64,000 nucleotides of DNA. It comes from Streptomyces antarcticus (GTDB lineage: Bacteria > Actinomycetota > Actinomycetes > Streptomycetales > Streptomycetaceae). Positions 37,843 to 46,410 of this stretch are shown here, piece after piece. The notes below the pieces were generated by a model. That model did not search any database, was not told the DNA's origin, and saw only the letters and a program-made list of their open reading frames with translations. The stretch covers positions 124,001 through 188,000 of the forward strand of contig NZ_JAPNLM010000001.1 in the NCBI RefSeq assembly GCF_026627255.1, written 5' to 3'. Made by a program: the position numbers and the translations under genes. Each line of letters starts with the position of its first letter. The first letter of the stretch is position 1.

Positions 37843-40800
37843 CTAGCGGAGCCTCTGACTGATCACTTTGGACACTCCATCGCCCTGCATGGAGACGCCG
37901 TACAGGGCATCGGCGACCTCCATCGTGCGCTTCTGATGGGTGATGACGATCAGCTGCGAGCTCTCCTGGAGCTCCTCCATGATCCGGATCAGCCGCTGCA
38001 GGTTGGTGTCGTCGAGCGCGGCCTCGACCTCGTCCATCACGTAGAACGGACTGGGCCGCGCCTTGAAGATCGAGACCAGCAGCGCCACGGCCGTCAGGGA
38101 GCGTTCACCGCCGGAGAGCAGCGAGAGCCGCTTCACCTTCTTGCCCGGCGGCCGGGCCTCGACGTCGACGCCGGTGGTCAGCATGTTGTCGGGGTCGGTG
38201 AGGATCAGCCGTCCCTCGCCGCCGGGGAACAGCCGCGAGAACACCCCCTCGAACTGTCGGGCCGTGTCGTGGTAGGCCTCGGTGAAGACCTGCTCGACGC
38301 GCCGGTCGACCTCCTTCACGACCTGAAGGAGGTCGGCCCGCGTCTTGCGCAGGTCCTCCAGCTGCTCGCTGAGGAACCGGTGGCGCTCCTCGAGCGCCGC
38401 GAACTCCTCCAGCGCGAGCGGGTTGACCTTGCCGAGCTGCTGGTAGGCGCGCTCGGCCGCCCTGAGCCGCTTCTCCTGCACGGCCCGTACGAAGGGGCCC
38501 GGCCGGTTGCGGGGGTGCTCCGGGTCGACGGGGAGTTCCTCGCCGTCCGCGGCCGGGGACGGGGGCACGGGCTGGTCGGGTCCGTACTCGGCCATGAGCC
38601 CGGCGGCTTCCATGCCGAACTCCTCCAGCGCCCTGGCCTCCACCTGTTCGATGCGCAGCCGCTTCTCCGCGCCGAGCACCTCGCCCCGGTGGACGGAGTC
38701 GGTGAGCTTGTCGAGCTCACCCTTCAGTGCGCGCCCGGCGTTCCTGGCGTCGGCGAGCTCCCGCTCGCGCAGGCCCTTGGCGTGCTCGGCGCGGGCCCGC
38801 TCCTCCTCGGCCCGGCGCAGCGACACCTCCACGTGCGCGAGCAGCTGCCGGGCGCCGTCGGCCACCGCCCGGGCCACCTCGGCCTCGTACCGCAGCCGGG
38901 CGCGGCGGCGCTCGGCCCGGGCCCGGGCCTCCCGTTCCGCGCGGGCCCCCCGGTCGAGTGAATCGGCCCTCCCCGCCAGCCCCTTGACCCGCTCCTCGTG
39001 GGTACGGAGCTGGAGGCGGGCCTCCATCTCGGTCTGCCGGGCGTTGGCGCCGTCTGCGGCCAGCCGGTCCCGCCGGGAGGCGTCCGGCTCGTCCTCCACC
39101 GGCAGCTCCTCGGCCGTCGCCAGCCGCTGCGCGCACTCCTCCACCTCGAACAGAGCCTGCTCCAGCGCGTCCTGTGCCTTGGCCGCGGCGGTGGCGGTGC
39201 GCTCGGCCTCGCCCTCGGCGCCCTTCGCCTGCCCGGCGAGACGCCCGAGCTGCTGCGCGACCCCGGCCCGGGCCCGCTCCCCCGCCCGGCGCCGCTCGGC
39301 GAGCTCGTCGGCCAGGGCCGCCGCGTTCCGGCGGCGGGCCCCGGCGGCCTCCTGTGCCGCGCCGAGCTCCCCGCACCGCACGTCCAGTCGGGCCAGCTCC
39401 GCCGCCGCCTCGTCGACGGCGGCCTGGACCTCGATCAGGCTGGGCGCTCCGGCCGAGCCGCCGTGCGCGAGGTGCGCCCCCAGTACGTCGCCCCCGACGG
39501 TCACGGCCACCGCGTCGGGCCGCTCCGCGACGAGGGCCTCGGCCGCGTCGAGGCCGCCGACCACGAAGCAGTCCCGCAGCACCCAGGCCACCGCCCGCAG
39601 CACCGCGCCGTCCCCGCCGACCAGCCCGGCGGCGGGGACGGGGGGTGCGGGAACGGTCCCGTCGACCGCGGCCGGGCCGGGCTGCCCACCGCCGACCGCC
39701 CCGGGCGCCGCTGCCCCGGGCGCGCCGGGGACGCTCCCGTGGGCCCCGGCCCGGCTCGCGCCGACGGCCGCGCCGTGAACGGCGGGACCCACGGGTTCCG
39801 CAGGCCCGAAGTCCCCCCGCACACCGCCGGCTCCGGCACCCTGCGGCTCGGGGTCCGCGTCCCGGGCGGGGGCCGGGTGGGGGAACGCTCCCCCGGCGGC
39901 GTCGCCGCCCGCCCGACCGGGAAACCCTGCCCCGGCGGCCCCGGCGGCGCCCAGCGACCCGGCGAACCCGGCGAACCCACCCGCCGGGCCCGGGCTCGAG
40001 GCCAGGGCCGGGGCCGAAGCCGGGCCCGGGGCCGAAGCCGAAGCCGAGACCGGGGCCGAGACCGGGGCCGAAGCCGAGACCGGGGCCCGGCCCGGGCCCG
40101 AGGCTTGGGCCTGAGCCGGACCCGAGGCCTGGGCCTGAGCCGGACCCGGAACAGGAACCGGGGCCTGGCCCGGTGCCGGAACCTGGCCCGAGGCCGGGGC
40201 CTGGCCCGAGGCCGGGGCCTGGCCCGAGGCCGGGGCCTGGCCCGAGGCCCGAACCTGACCCGAGGCCCGGTCCGAGGCCCGGTCCGAGGCCCGGTCCGGG
40301 ACCTGGCCCGGTTCCGCCGCCCGTCCCGCCCCCGGCGGCACCGGTGTGATCAGCAGCGTGGCCCGGCCCCCGTCCCCGTCCCGGAGGTGCCGGATGGCCG
40401 CGGCCGCCGCCCGCGGCGAGGCCACCGCCACCGCGTCCGCCGCCGCACCCAGCGCCGCCGCCACCGCCACCTCGTACCCCGGGGTCACCGTCAGCCGCTC
40501 CGCGGCCGGTCCCAGCAGCCCGGCCAGCCGTTCGCGCGCCGCCAGCAGTGCCTCCGTACCGTCCTTGCGGCGCAGCCCGAGCGCGAGGGCGTCCCGCCGC
40601 GCCGACACGGCCGCGCGCGAGCGCTCCGCCGCCGTCACGGCGTCCCGGGCCGCGGTCAGCCCTGCCTCCGCGGCCGCCAGGTCGGCGCGCGCCGCCTCGT
40701 ACTCCTCCTCCACCGCCGGGTCGTCGAGGCCGCCGACCTCCTCGGCCAGCGCCTCGTACTCCTCCCGGGCCGCCACCGCCCGGGTCCGCGCCTCGTCCCG

Positions 40801-42051
40801 CGCGGCGACCAGCCGGTCGATCTCGGACTGCGCCGCCCCCGCCCGGGAGCGGGCCGCGCCGAGCCTGCCGGTCAGCCTGGCCAGCGCCTCGCGCCGGTCG
40901 GCGATGGCCCGGGCCGCGTCCCGCAGGCGCCGTTCCTCCTCGGCAAGGGCCCGTTCCAGCTCCGCCCGGTGCTCGGCGGTGTCCTCCAGCGCGCGCGAGG
41001 CCGCCTCCAGAGCGGCCGTCAGCTCGGCCTCCTGCTCGCGGACCCGCGCGGCTTCCCGCTCCATGTCCTCGGGGTCGCGGCCGTGCCGCTCCTCCTCCGC
41101 CGGCGCCGTCGCGCTCTTGACCCGTGCGTCCGCCAGGGACGCCGTTCCCCGTACCCGCTCGGCGAGCTGCGACAGCTCGTACCAGGTCTGCCGGGCCCGC
41201 GTGAGCCGGGGCGCCAGCTCCCGTACGGCTGCCTCCAGCTCCGCCTCGCGCCGCAGGGCGCCCGCGAGCCGGCCCTCCGCCGTCTCCTTGCGCTCCTTCA
41301 GAGCGGCCTCGTCCGCGATCTCGGCGTCGAGCGCCCTCCGCAGCGACGACAGGTCGTCGGCGAGCAGCCGCAGCCGCGCGTCCCGCAGGTCCGCCTGGAT
41401 GACGGCCGCCCGCCGGGCCACCGCCGCCTGCCGTCCCAGCGGCTTCAGCTGCCGCCGCAGCTCGTCGCCGAGGTCCTGGACGCGCGCGAGGTTGGCCCGC
41501 ATCGCGTCCAGCTTCCGCAGCGCCTTCTCCTTGCGCTTGCGGTGCTTCAGTACGCCGGCCGCCTCCTCGATGAAGGCGCGGCGGCCCATGGGGTCGGCGT
41601 GCAGGACGGAGTCCAGCTGCCCCTGGCCGACGATGACGTGCATCTCGCGGCCGATGCCGGAGTCGGAGAGCAGCTCCTGGATGTCGAGCAGGCGGCACGT
41701 GTCACCGTTGATCTGGTACTCACTGCTGCCGCCGCGGAACATGATCCGGGTGATGGTGACTTCGGCGTACTCGATGGGCAGCACGCCGTCGGAGTTGTCG
41801 ATCGTCAGCGACACCTCGGCGCGCCCGAGCGGCGGACGCCCGGTGGTTCCGGCGAAGATGACGTCTTCCATCTTCCCGCCGCGCAGGGATTTGGCGCCTT
41901 GTTCGCCCATGACCCAGGAGAGCGCGTCGACCACGTTGGACTTGCCCGAGCCGTTCGGACCCACGACGCAGGTGATGCCGGGTTCGAAGCGCAAGGTGGT
42001 GGCGGAAGCAAAGGATTTGAAGCCACGCAGGGTCAGGGACTTGAGGTGCAC
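37843..42051 (-). CDS. smc: Chromosome segregation protein SMC with expanded hinge
   Basis: SMC is a ring-forming ATPase that compacts and segregates chromosomes with ScpA/ScpB. This one is 1402 residues against roughly 1190 usual. The Walker A is GPNGSGKS (residues 31-38). Long coiled coils flank the hinge. The signature LSGGERSL and Walker B with YVMDEVEAALDD lie near residue 1312 onward. Between the two halves of the hinge, about residues 575-805, is an insertion of Ala, Pro, Gly, Ser and Gln repeats, which explains the extra length. Reading frame is intact, and both ATPase motifs are complete. First conserved domain starts at MHLKSLTLRGFKSFA. Confidence 0.95.
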   Translation of the reverse strand: MHLKSLTLRGFKSFASATTLRFEPGITCVVGPNGSGKSNVVDALSWVMGEQGAKSLRGGKMEDVIFAGTTGRPPLGRAEVSLTIDNSDGVLPIEYAEVTITRIMFRGGSSEYQINGDTCRLLDIQELLSDSGIGREMHVIVGQGQLDSVLHADPMGRRAFIEEAAGVLKHRKRKEKALRKLDAMRANLARVQDLGDELRRQLKPLGRQAAVARRAAVIQADLRDARLRLLADDLSSLRRALDAEIADEAALKERKETAEGRLAGALRREAELEAAVRELAPRLTRARQTWYELSQLAERVRGTASLADARVKSATAPAEEERHGRDPEDMEREAARVREQEAELTAALEAASRALEDTAEHRAELERALAEEERRLRDAARAIADRREALARLTGRLGAARSRAGAAQSEIDRLVAARDEARTRAVAAREEYEALAEEVGGLDDPAVEEEYEAARADLAAAEAGLTAARDAVTAAERSRAAVSARRDALALGLRRKDGTEALLAARERLAGLLGPAAERLTVTPGYEVAVAAALGAAADAVAVASPRAAAAAIRHLRDGDGGRATLLITPVPPGAGRAAEPGQVPDRASDRASDRASGQVRASGQAPASGQAPASGQAPASGQVPAPGQAPVPVPGPAQAQASGPAQAQASGPGRAPVSASAPVSAPVSASASAPGPASAPALASSPGPAGGFAGFAGSLGAAGAAGAGFPGRAGGDAAGGAFPHPAPARDADPEPQGAGAGGVRGDFGPAEPVGPAVHGAAVGASRAGAHGSVPGAPGAAAPGAVGGGQPGPAAVDGTVPAPPVPAAGLVGGDGAVLRAVAWVLRDCFVVGGLDAAEALVAERPDAVAVTVGGDVLGAHLAHGGSAGAPSLIEVQAAVDEAAAELARLDVRCGELGAAQEAAGARRRNAAALADELAERRRAGERARAGVAQQLGRLAGQAKGAEGEAERTATAAAKAQDALEQALFEVEECAQRLATAEELPVEDEPDASRRDRLAADGANARQTEMEARLQLRTHEERVKGLAGRADSLDRGARAEREARARAERRRARLRYEAEVARAVADGARQLLAHVEVSLRRAEEERARAEHAKGLRERELADARNAGRALKGELDKLTDSVHRGEVLGAEKRLRIEQVEARALEEFGMEAAGLMAEYGPDQPVPPSPAADGEELPVDPEHPRNRPGPFVRAVQEKRLRAAERAYQQLGKVNPLALEEFAALEERHRFLSEQLEDLRKTRADLLQVVKEVDRRVEQVFTEAYHDTARQFEGVFSRLFPGGEGRLILTDPDNMLTTGVDVEARPPGKKVKRLSLLSGGERSLTAVALLVSIFKARPSPFYVMDEVEAALDDTNLQRLIRIMEELQESSQLIVITHQKRTMEVADALYGVSMQGDGVSKVISQRLR
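40172..40297 (-). repeat. In-frame minisatellite in the smc hinge insertion
   Basis: An 18-base unit (GAGGCCGGGGCCTGGCCC) is exactly repeated three times at 40190-40243, with degenerate copies each side (40172-40189, 40244-40261). A 12-base unit (GAGGCCCGGTCC) follows three times exactly, 40262-40297. They encode ASGQAP and DRAS repeats. Further degenerate repeats continue to about 40005. Confidence 0.9.
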
Positions 42052-42180
42052 GCCGCCGGACTCTACCTTTCGCGTTCGGTTTCGCCCGTGAAAGTGCGGG
42101 GCACGACCGACGTCAAAGGCAGCAGCCCCCCGCCTGGCCCCACGCCGTGTCGGCGGGGCGTCCAGGCGTCCGGGCGTCCA

Positions 42181-42208
42181 AGAAAGAAGGGACGCCGAAG
42201 CGTCCCTT
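42181..42208 (-). terminator. Terminator after the small coiled-coil gene
   Basis: Minus strand: AAGGGACGC, tetraloop TTCG, GCGTCCCTT, then a CTTTCT tail. This is a compact intrinsic terminator with a UUCG loop and pyrimidine tail. It separates the small gene from smc. Confidence 0.8.
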
Positions 42209-42252
42209 GCAGATCAAGCGGGGCTGGATTCCAGCGACGTAGGGAGCGCGAA

Positions 42253-42471
42253 TCAGGTGAGCGCAGGCTCCGCCTGCGGTACGTCGATATCGATGCTGTC
42301 CAGCAGCGAGTCTCCGTCGTGCTGAGCGGCGGCCGCGTTCAGCGCGTCATTTTCGGACTGAATCCGTACGAGCTCGGACTCGAGGTCCTGGACGCGCTGC
42401 TGAAGCCGTCGCATCTCGGCGAGGAGTCGCGGATCGGAACCGCCGACGTAACCGAGAAGCGCCTTTGCCAT
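42253..42471 (-). CDS. Small conserved coiled-coil protein of unknown function
   Basis: A 72-residue protein, MAKALLGYVGGSDPRLLAEM then a predicted coiled coil (RRLQQRVQDLESELVRIQSENDALNAAA), ending acidic. I recall close homologues only in Streptomyces and relatives, always near smc. The heptad pattern suggests dimerisation. GGAGGA nine bases before the ATG supports the start. A terminator separates it from smc, so it is not in one operon. No function known. Confidence 0.82.
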   Translation of the reverse strand: MAKALLGYVGGSDPRLLAEMRRLQQRVQDLESELVRIQSENDALNAAAAQHDGDSLLDSIDIDVPQAEPALT

Positions 42472-42820
42472 GATGGATGGTCCTCCACACTGAGTGACCG
42501 ACCGAAGCGGTGTGGGTCGTGAGGGAATCGCACCCGCGGATGTCCGGCAGCGACTGACAGTCACTGCGCTTACTAATGCCAACACTGCCAAACAGCTCAG
42601 GTGCGCGGGGCTTCCAGCGTCTCACCAAAAAGTTTGACGGTCAACACGATCACGCCCCGTATCGGCGGGCGACCCGGCCCCCGCAAGGGGCGTGGAGATC
42701 ATCCTCGCTTCCGAGCTTTCCATGCATCGCGCCCGTCGGCAACGCGTCGGCGAAGAATGCGCAGTTCCGACCGGGTGCGGACCGCACATGCATGTGATCA
42801 GTACATGATCAGTCGATCGA
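42472..42820. other. 349-bp intergenic region upstream of the coiled-coil gene
   Basis: No gene supported on either strand. It holds the leader of the 72-residue gene (GGAGGA before its ATG). Near 42800 a cluster of TGATCA and ATCGATC words gives imperfect inverted repeats close to the acyP stop, which could be a weak terminator. No strong promoter was recognised. Confidence 0.5.
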
Positions 42821-43102
42821 TCACCGGATGGCGAAGCCGTCATATCCGCCGCGCGGTGTGCCCCAGATCTCCGTCACTCCGTCCACCCGGCCGGGCGTGT
42901 CGGCGGAACGCAGCCATTCCAGCAGCCGGTGGCAATTCTCACGTTGACCTTCGGCCACGACCTGTACCCGCCCGTCGTCGAGGTTGAGCGCGAAGCCGAC
43001 CACCCCTCCGACCTCCAGGGCATTGGCCCTGGTGAACCAGCGGAAGCCCACTCCCTGTACGCGGCCGCGCACCCAGACGGTCAGGCGGACATCTTCATTC
43101 AT
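42821..43102 (-). CDS. acyP: Acylphosphatase
   Basis: A 93-residue enzyme that hydrolyses acyl phosphates such as carbamoyl phosphate. The signature [16 protein letters not shown] contains catalytic Arg21 and the second catalytic residue Asn40 lies in GFALNLDDG. Length and fold pattern are standard. Conserved in this position near smc and rnc in many actinobacteria. Confidence 0.95.
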   Translation of the reverse strand: MNEDVRLTVWVRGRVQGVGFRWFTRANALEVGGVVGFALNLDDGRVQVVAEGQRENCHRLLEWLRSADTPGRVDGVTEIWGTPRGGYDGFAIR

Positions 43103-43180
43103 GCGTGAACGCTAACCGGGCGGCCACTTTCGGGGCACATCACCCCCCTGGCCCCATGCCGTACAGTCGCGCAGCAATGA

Positions 43181-43200
43181 ACTCACCCATTTGGGTGAGT
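43181..43200. promoter_or_regulatory. Perfect palindrome upstream of the CAP-domain gene
   Basis: ACTCACCCATTTGGGTGAGT has 9-base arms around a TT centre. It lies 38 bases before the ATG of the CAP gene and 79 bases upstream of the acyP start. AT-containing and short-centred, it looks more like a protein operator than a terminator. The regulator is unknown. Confidence 0.6.
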
Positions 43201-43238
43201 AAAGGATGATCTTGAGCTTCGAGGAAGGCACGACGCCG

Positions 43239-44234
43239 ATGGGACGCCACCGACTCAATGCCGCTCCGCGCCGCGACGGCAGGCGCGCAACGGCCCTGCG
43301 CGCCGGCCTGCTGGGCATCTCCGTCGCCGTCGCCCTCGGCACCGCGGCCGTCACCACGGGGATGGTGCCCGTCGGCGGCTCCTTCCCCTATGTAGGGGTC
43401 GGCGCCGCGGACTCCCCCGGCGGGGCGGAGGCAGGCCCCGCGCCCTCCCCGACCCCCAAGAGCGCGCTCGACCAGCAGGGCGGCCTCGCCAACCTGTCCG
43501 GCCGGACCCCTTCGGGCGCCGCCGCCACGAGCCCGCCCGGCAGCCCGTCCGCCCCGGCCCCCTCGAACTCCTCGGCCCCGTCGGCGTCGCCCAGCCCCTC
43601 CGCGTCCGCCTCCGCGCCGCCCTCCGCGACGCCCTCCGCCCCGGAGGAGCCTCCGAGCCCCTCGGCCACGCCTGCCCCGTCCACCGAGGCTCCGCGGAAG
43701 ACCGCCGCCCCGGCCCCGGTGAAGCCGGCCCCCGCGAAGCCGGACCCGCCGAAGCCGGCCCCCGCGAAGCCTCCCGTCCCGGCGCCGGACCCGCCGAAGC
43801 CGGTCCCCCCGAAGCCTTCCGTCCCGGCGCCGACGGCCCCCGCCCCCGGGGACGGGCACTCCGCCGAGGAGACGGCCGTGGTGGCCCTGGTGAACCAGGC
43901 GCGCGCGCAGGCCGGGTGCGGCCCGGTCCGGGCCAACCCGCCGCTCGCCGCGCTGGCCGGGGCCTTCAGCAAGGACATGGCGGTCCGCGGCTTCTTCGGC
44001 CACACCGACCCCGACGGCAACACCCCGTGGGACCGCGCCTCCAAGGCCGGCCTCTCCGGCCTCGGCGGCGAGAACATCGCGCGCGGCCAGGGTGACGCCG
44101 CCTCCGTGATGAACTCCTGGATGAACAGCCCGGGCCACAAGGCGAACATCCTCAACTGCGAGTTCCGCACCCTGGGCGTCGGCGCCCACTTCTCCGCCGG
44201 CGGTCCCTGGTGGACCCAGGACTTCGGCTTCTGA
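43239..44234 (+). CDS. Secreted CAP (SCP/PR-1-like) domain protein with proline-rich linker
   Basis: A 331-residue exported protein. It starts MGRHRLNAAPRRDGRRATALRAG, a basic N-terminus, then a signal-like hydrophobic segment (LLGISVAVALGTAAVTT). A long Ser/Ala/Pro region with KPAPAKPDPPKP repeats follows (about residues 80-205). The C-terminal CAP domain shows VVALVNQARAQAGCGPV, FGHTDPDGNTPWDRASKAG, GENIARG and HKANILN. Such proteins are cell-wall or secreted; enzymatic activity unclear. An in-frame ATG at 43206 is possible, but the 43239 ATG has GAGGAAGG ten bases before it. Confidence 0.87.
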   Translation: MGRHRLNAAPRRDGRRATALRAGLLGISVAVALGTAAVTTGMVPVGGSFPYVGVGAADSPGGAEAGPAPSPTPKSALDQQGGLANLSGRTPSGAAATSPPGSPSAPAPSNSSAPSASPSPSASASAPPSATPSAPEEPPSPSATPAPSTEAPRKTAAPAPVKPAPAKPDPPKPAPAKPPVPAPDPPKPVPPKPSVPAPTAPAPGDGHSAEETAVVALVNQARAQAGCGPVRANPPLAALAGAFSKDMAVRGFFGHTDPDGNTPWDRASKAGLSGLGGENIARGQGDAASVMNSWMNSPGHKANILNCEFRTLGVGAHFSAGGPWWTQDFGF

Positions 44235-44292
44235 GACGCGTACGGACGGTCAGGCAGTCCGGGGCGGTGCCCATGCGCTCCCGGAGCGGTGC

Positions 44293-44913
44293 TCAGGCGG
44301 TGACGAGCACCGCGTCGGCCAGGACCGCGCGGCCCGCGACGACGACGCGCGCGTGCTCGGCGACGCGGCGGCCCAGGTGCTCGGCCGTGGCGATGTCGGC
44401 CTGGTGAACGCCTTCCGGACCCACGTCGGAGTTGGTCTGGGCAGCCGCGCCGGAGAAGAAGCCCAGGCGGTTGAGGTCGTTCTCGGAGCCGGCGGTGGAG
44501 TTCCAGCCCGGCTTCAGGCCCAGGTTGACCCAGCTCATGGCGTGCTGGGCGGCCAGCGTCTGGAAGTACTGGAGGGTGTGCAGCTTGTCGCCGCTCTTGG
44601 AGCCGGAGTTCGTGAAGCCCGCGGCGACCTTGTCCTGCCAGACGTCGCCGAACCAGCGCTTCGAGGTCGCCTCCGCGAAGACGTGGAAGGCACCGGAGGC
44701 CGTCCCCATGTAGGTCGGCGATCCGAAGACGATCGCGTCGGACGCGTCGAGCAGCTCCCACTGGGCGTCGTCGATCGTGTCCACCTTGATCAGGTGCACG
44801 GTGGCCCCGGCCTCGAGGGCTCCGCTGCGGACGGCCTCGGCGACGACGGCGGTGTGGCCGTATCCGGAGTGGTAGGCGATCGAGACGACGGGGGCGTGCG
44901 TGATGGCGGACAA
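44293..44913 (-). CDS. Flavodoxin-like NAD(P)H-dependent oxidoreductase
   Basis: A 206-residue flavodoxin-fold protein. YHSGYGHTAVVAEAV is the phosphate-binding loop, then FGSPTYMGTASGAF and GSKSGDKLHTLQYF, as in WrbA-like NAD(P)H:quinone oxidoreductases or FMN reductases. The start is a TTG at 44913 with GGGAGA about seven bases before. It is divergent from an HxlR regulator, which probably controls it. Likely defends against quinones or other electrophiles (inference). Confidence 0.88.
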   Translation of the reverse strand: MSAITHAPVVSIAYHSGYGHTAVVAEAVRSGALEAGATVHLIKVDTIDDAQWELLDASDAIVFGSPTYMGTASGAFHVFAEATSKRWFGDVWQDKVAAGFTNSGSKSGDKLHTLQYFQTLAAQHAMSWVNLGLKPGWNSTAGSENDLNRLGFFSGAAAQTNSDVGPEGVHQADIATAEHLGRRVAEHARVVVAGRAVLADAVLVTA

Positions 44914-45001
44914 AGCGGTCTCCCTCGGACAAGTCTTCGCCGCCTCACGAGGTGCGGGGCGACGAGGAAAAGAGAAGCACTTACTTTTTGAAAGCGCAAT
45001 C

Positions 45002-45030
45002 TGAGAGTTAGCGCTGCATAGAGGTACGCT
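45002..45030 (+). promoter_or_regulatory. Candidate leaderless promoter of the HxlR gene
   Basis: TGAGAG (45002-45007) and TACGCT (45025-45030) are 17 bases apart; the ATG begins seven bases after the -10, so the transcript would start at or near the ATG. No Shine-Dalgarno is present. The 124-bp divergent spacer is AT-rich and holds AGCGC...GCGCT inverted words that could be the HxlR site. Confidence 0.5.
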
Positions 45031-45037
45031 TAGCGGC

Positions 45038-45445
45038 ATGGAGACACCAGCCGGCTGTCCGGAAGCCCTCGAGTCAGAACTCCCGTTCGACGTGTTCGCG
45101 CGCGCGTGCCCGTCCCGGGAAACCCTGGAGCACGTCACCGGACGCTGGGGCAGCCTCACGGTGGGAGCACTGCGCGAGGGCCCCTGCCGCTTCAACGAGC
45201 TGCGCCGGCGCGTGGAGGGCGTGAGCGAGAAGATGCTCTCGCAGACGCTGCACGCGCTGGAGCGCGACGGCATCGTCAACCGTGAGGCACAGCCGACGAA
45301 CCCGCCCCGCGTCGACTACGAGCTGACCCCGCTCGGCGCGGAGGTCGCGGACCGGCTGCTCGCCCTCATCCACTTCCTGGAGGGGAGCATGGCAGACGTG
45401 CTGGCCTCCCGGCGGACCTACGACGCGGCGCGACCCGGCCTCTGA
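45038..45445 (+). CDS. HxlR-family transcriptional regulator
   Basis: A 135-residue winged-helix regulator: [55 protein letters not shown]. The family often has a redox-sensitive Cys near the N-terminus; here Cys24 and Cys8 are candidates. It is divergent from the flavodoxin-like oxidoreductase gene, a common pair for electrophile-responsive control. Its last 28 bases overlap the end of mutM on the other strand. Confidence 0.9.
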   Translation: METPAGCPEALESELPFDVFARACPSRETLEHVTGRWGSLTVGALREGPCRFNELRRRVEGVSEKMLSQTLHALERDGIVNREAQPTNPPRVDYELTPLGAEVADRLLALIHFLEGSMADVLASRRTYDAARPGL

Positions 45446-46278
45446 CAGCGCGGGCAGAAGTAGCTCGACCGGTTCATCCAAGGCCGGCGGCGCATCGGGG
45501 TGCCGCAGCGGCGGCAGGGTTCGTCCTCGCGGCCGTAGGCGTCGAGCGAACGGTCGAAGTAGCCCGACTCCCCGTTCACGTTGACGTACAGGCTGTCGAA
45601 GCTGGTCCCGCCCACGTCGAGGGCCGCGTTCATGACGTCCCGGACATGGCCGAGGAGTTCCGCGCTCCGGGGGCGCGTGAGGGTGTCGGTGGGGCGCTCG
45701 TAGTGCAGCCTGGCGCGCCACAGCGCCTCGTCCGCGTAGATGTTGCCGACCCCGCTGATCAGCGACTGGTCCAGCAGTGCCCGCTTCAGGGTGGTCCGCC
45801 TGGCACGCAGGGCCAGGTGGTAGAGGCCCTCGTCGAACAGCGGGTCCAGCGGGTCCCGGGCGATGTGCGCGATGACGTCCGGCAGCCCGTCGGGCGTGTT
45901 CTCGTGCAGGGAGAGCCCGCCGAAGGTCCGCTGGTCGACGAAGCGCAGCTCGGTGCCGAGGTCGTCCGCGAACCGCACGCGGACCCGCAGGTGCTTCTCG
46001 TCGGGGGACTCCCGCGGCTGTACGAGCAGCTGCCCGCTCATCCCGAGGTGCCCGAGCACGGACAGCTCCCGCCCCTCCAGGGGCAGCCACAGGTACTTCC
46101 CGCGCCGCTGCGGCACCCCTACGGTCTGGCCGCCGAGCCGAGCCGCGAAGTCGGCCCCGCCGCCGGGGTGGCGGCGTACCGCGCGCGGGTGGAGGACCTC
46201 GACGGACTCCACGGTCCGCCCCGCGACCCAGCGCTCCAGCCCCCGCCGCACGACTTCGACTTCGGGCAGCTCGGGCAC
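45418..46278 (-). CDS. mutM: Formamidopyrimidine-DNA glycosylase
   Basis: MutM (Fpg) removes 8-oxoguanine and formamidopyrimidines and cuts at the abasic site. The 286-residue protein starts PELPEVEVV, with the catalytic Pro after Met removal and Glu2. [10 protein letters not shown] supplies the family lysine, [10 protein letters not shown] and a C-terminal zinc finger (CRRCGTP ... YFCPRCQ) bind DNA. GTG start with GGGGAG upstream. Downstream of rnc, after a strong hairpin. Ends 28 bases into the HxlR gene from the opposite strand. Confidence 0.95.
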   Translation of the reverse strand: MPELPEVEVVRRGLERWVAGRTVESVEVLHPRAVRRHPGGGADFAARLGGQTVGVPQRRGKYLWLPLEGRELSVLGHLGMSGQLLVQPRESPDEKHLRVRVRFADDLGTELRFVDQRTFGGLSLHENTPDGLPDVIAHIARDPLDPLFDEGLYHLALRARRTTLKRALLDQSLISGVGNIYADEALWRARLHYERPTDTLTRPRSAELLGHVRDVMNAALDVGGTSFDSLYVNVNGESGYFDRSLDAYGREDEPCRRCGTPMRRRPWMNRSSYFCPRCQRPGRAAS

Positions 46279-46357
46279 GGGTTCTCCTCGGGGGGACGCG
46301 CCGGTCCGGGCGCGGGGTCCGAGCCTACCGGCCCCGTCCAGGGCCCCCGGAACGGGT

Positions 46358-46391
46358 CCGCCCCGCCACCTGCGGGCAGGTGGCGGGGCGG
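46358..46391 (-). terminator. Terminator between rnc and mutM
   Basis: 16-bp perfect arms (46358-46373 and 46376-46391) with a 2-base spacer. Very stable hairpin 20 bases after the rnc stop, which separates rnc from mutM. Confidence 0.8.
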
Positions 46392-46410
46392 GGAGATCCC
46401 GAAGGAAGGG

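Noticed and set aside
40005..40300. CRISPR-like repeats
   Set aside because: Units are contiguous, 12-18 bases, in frame and coding, with no spacers and no cas genes.
38998..42522. A 1174-residue open frame on the plus strand
   Set aside because: Antisense to smc; repetitive Arg/Gly content comes from the smc repeat region.
43181..43200. BldD box
   Set aside because: The half-sites look similar but the centre spacing is too large for the BldD consensus as I recall it.
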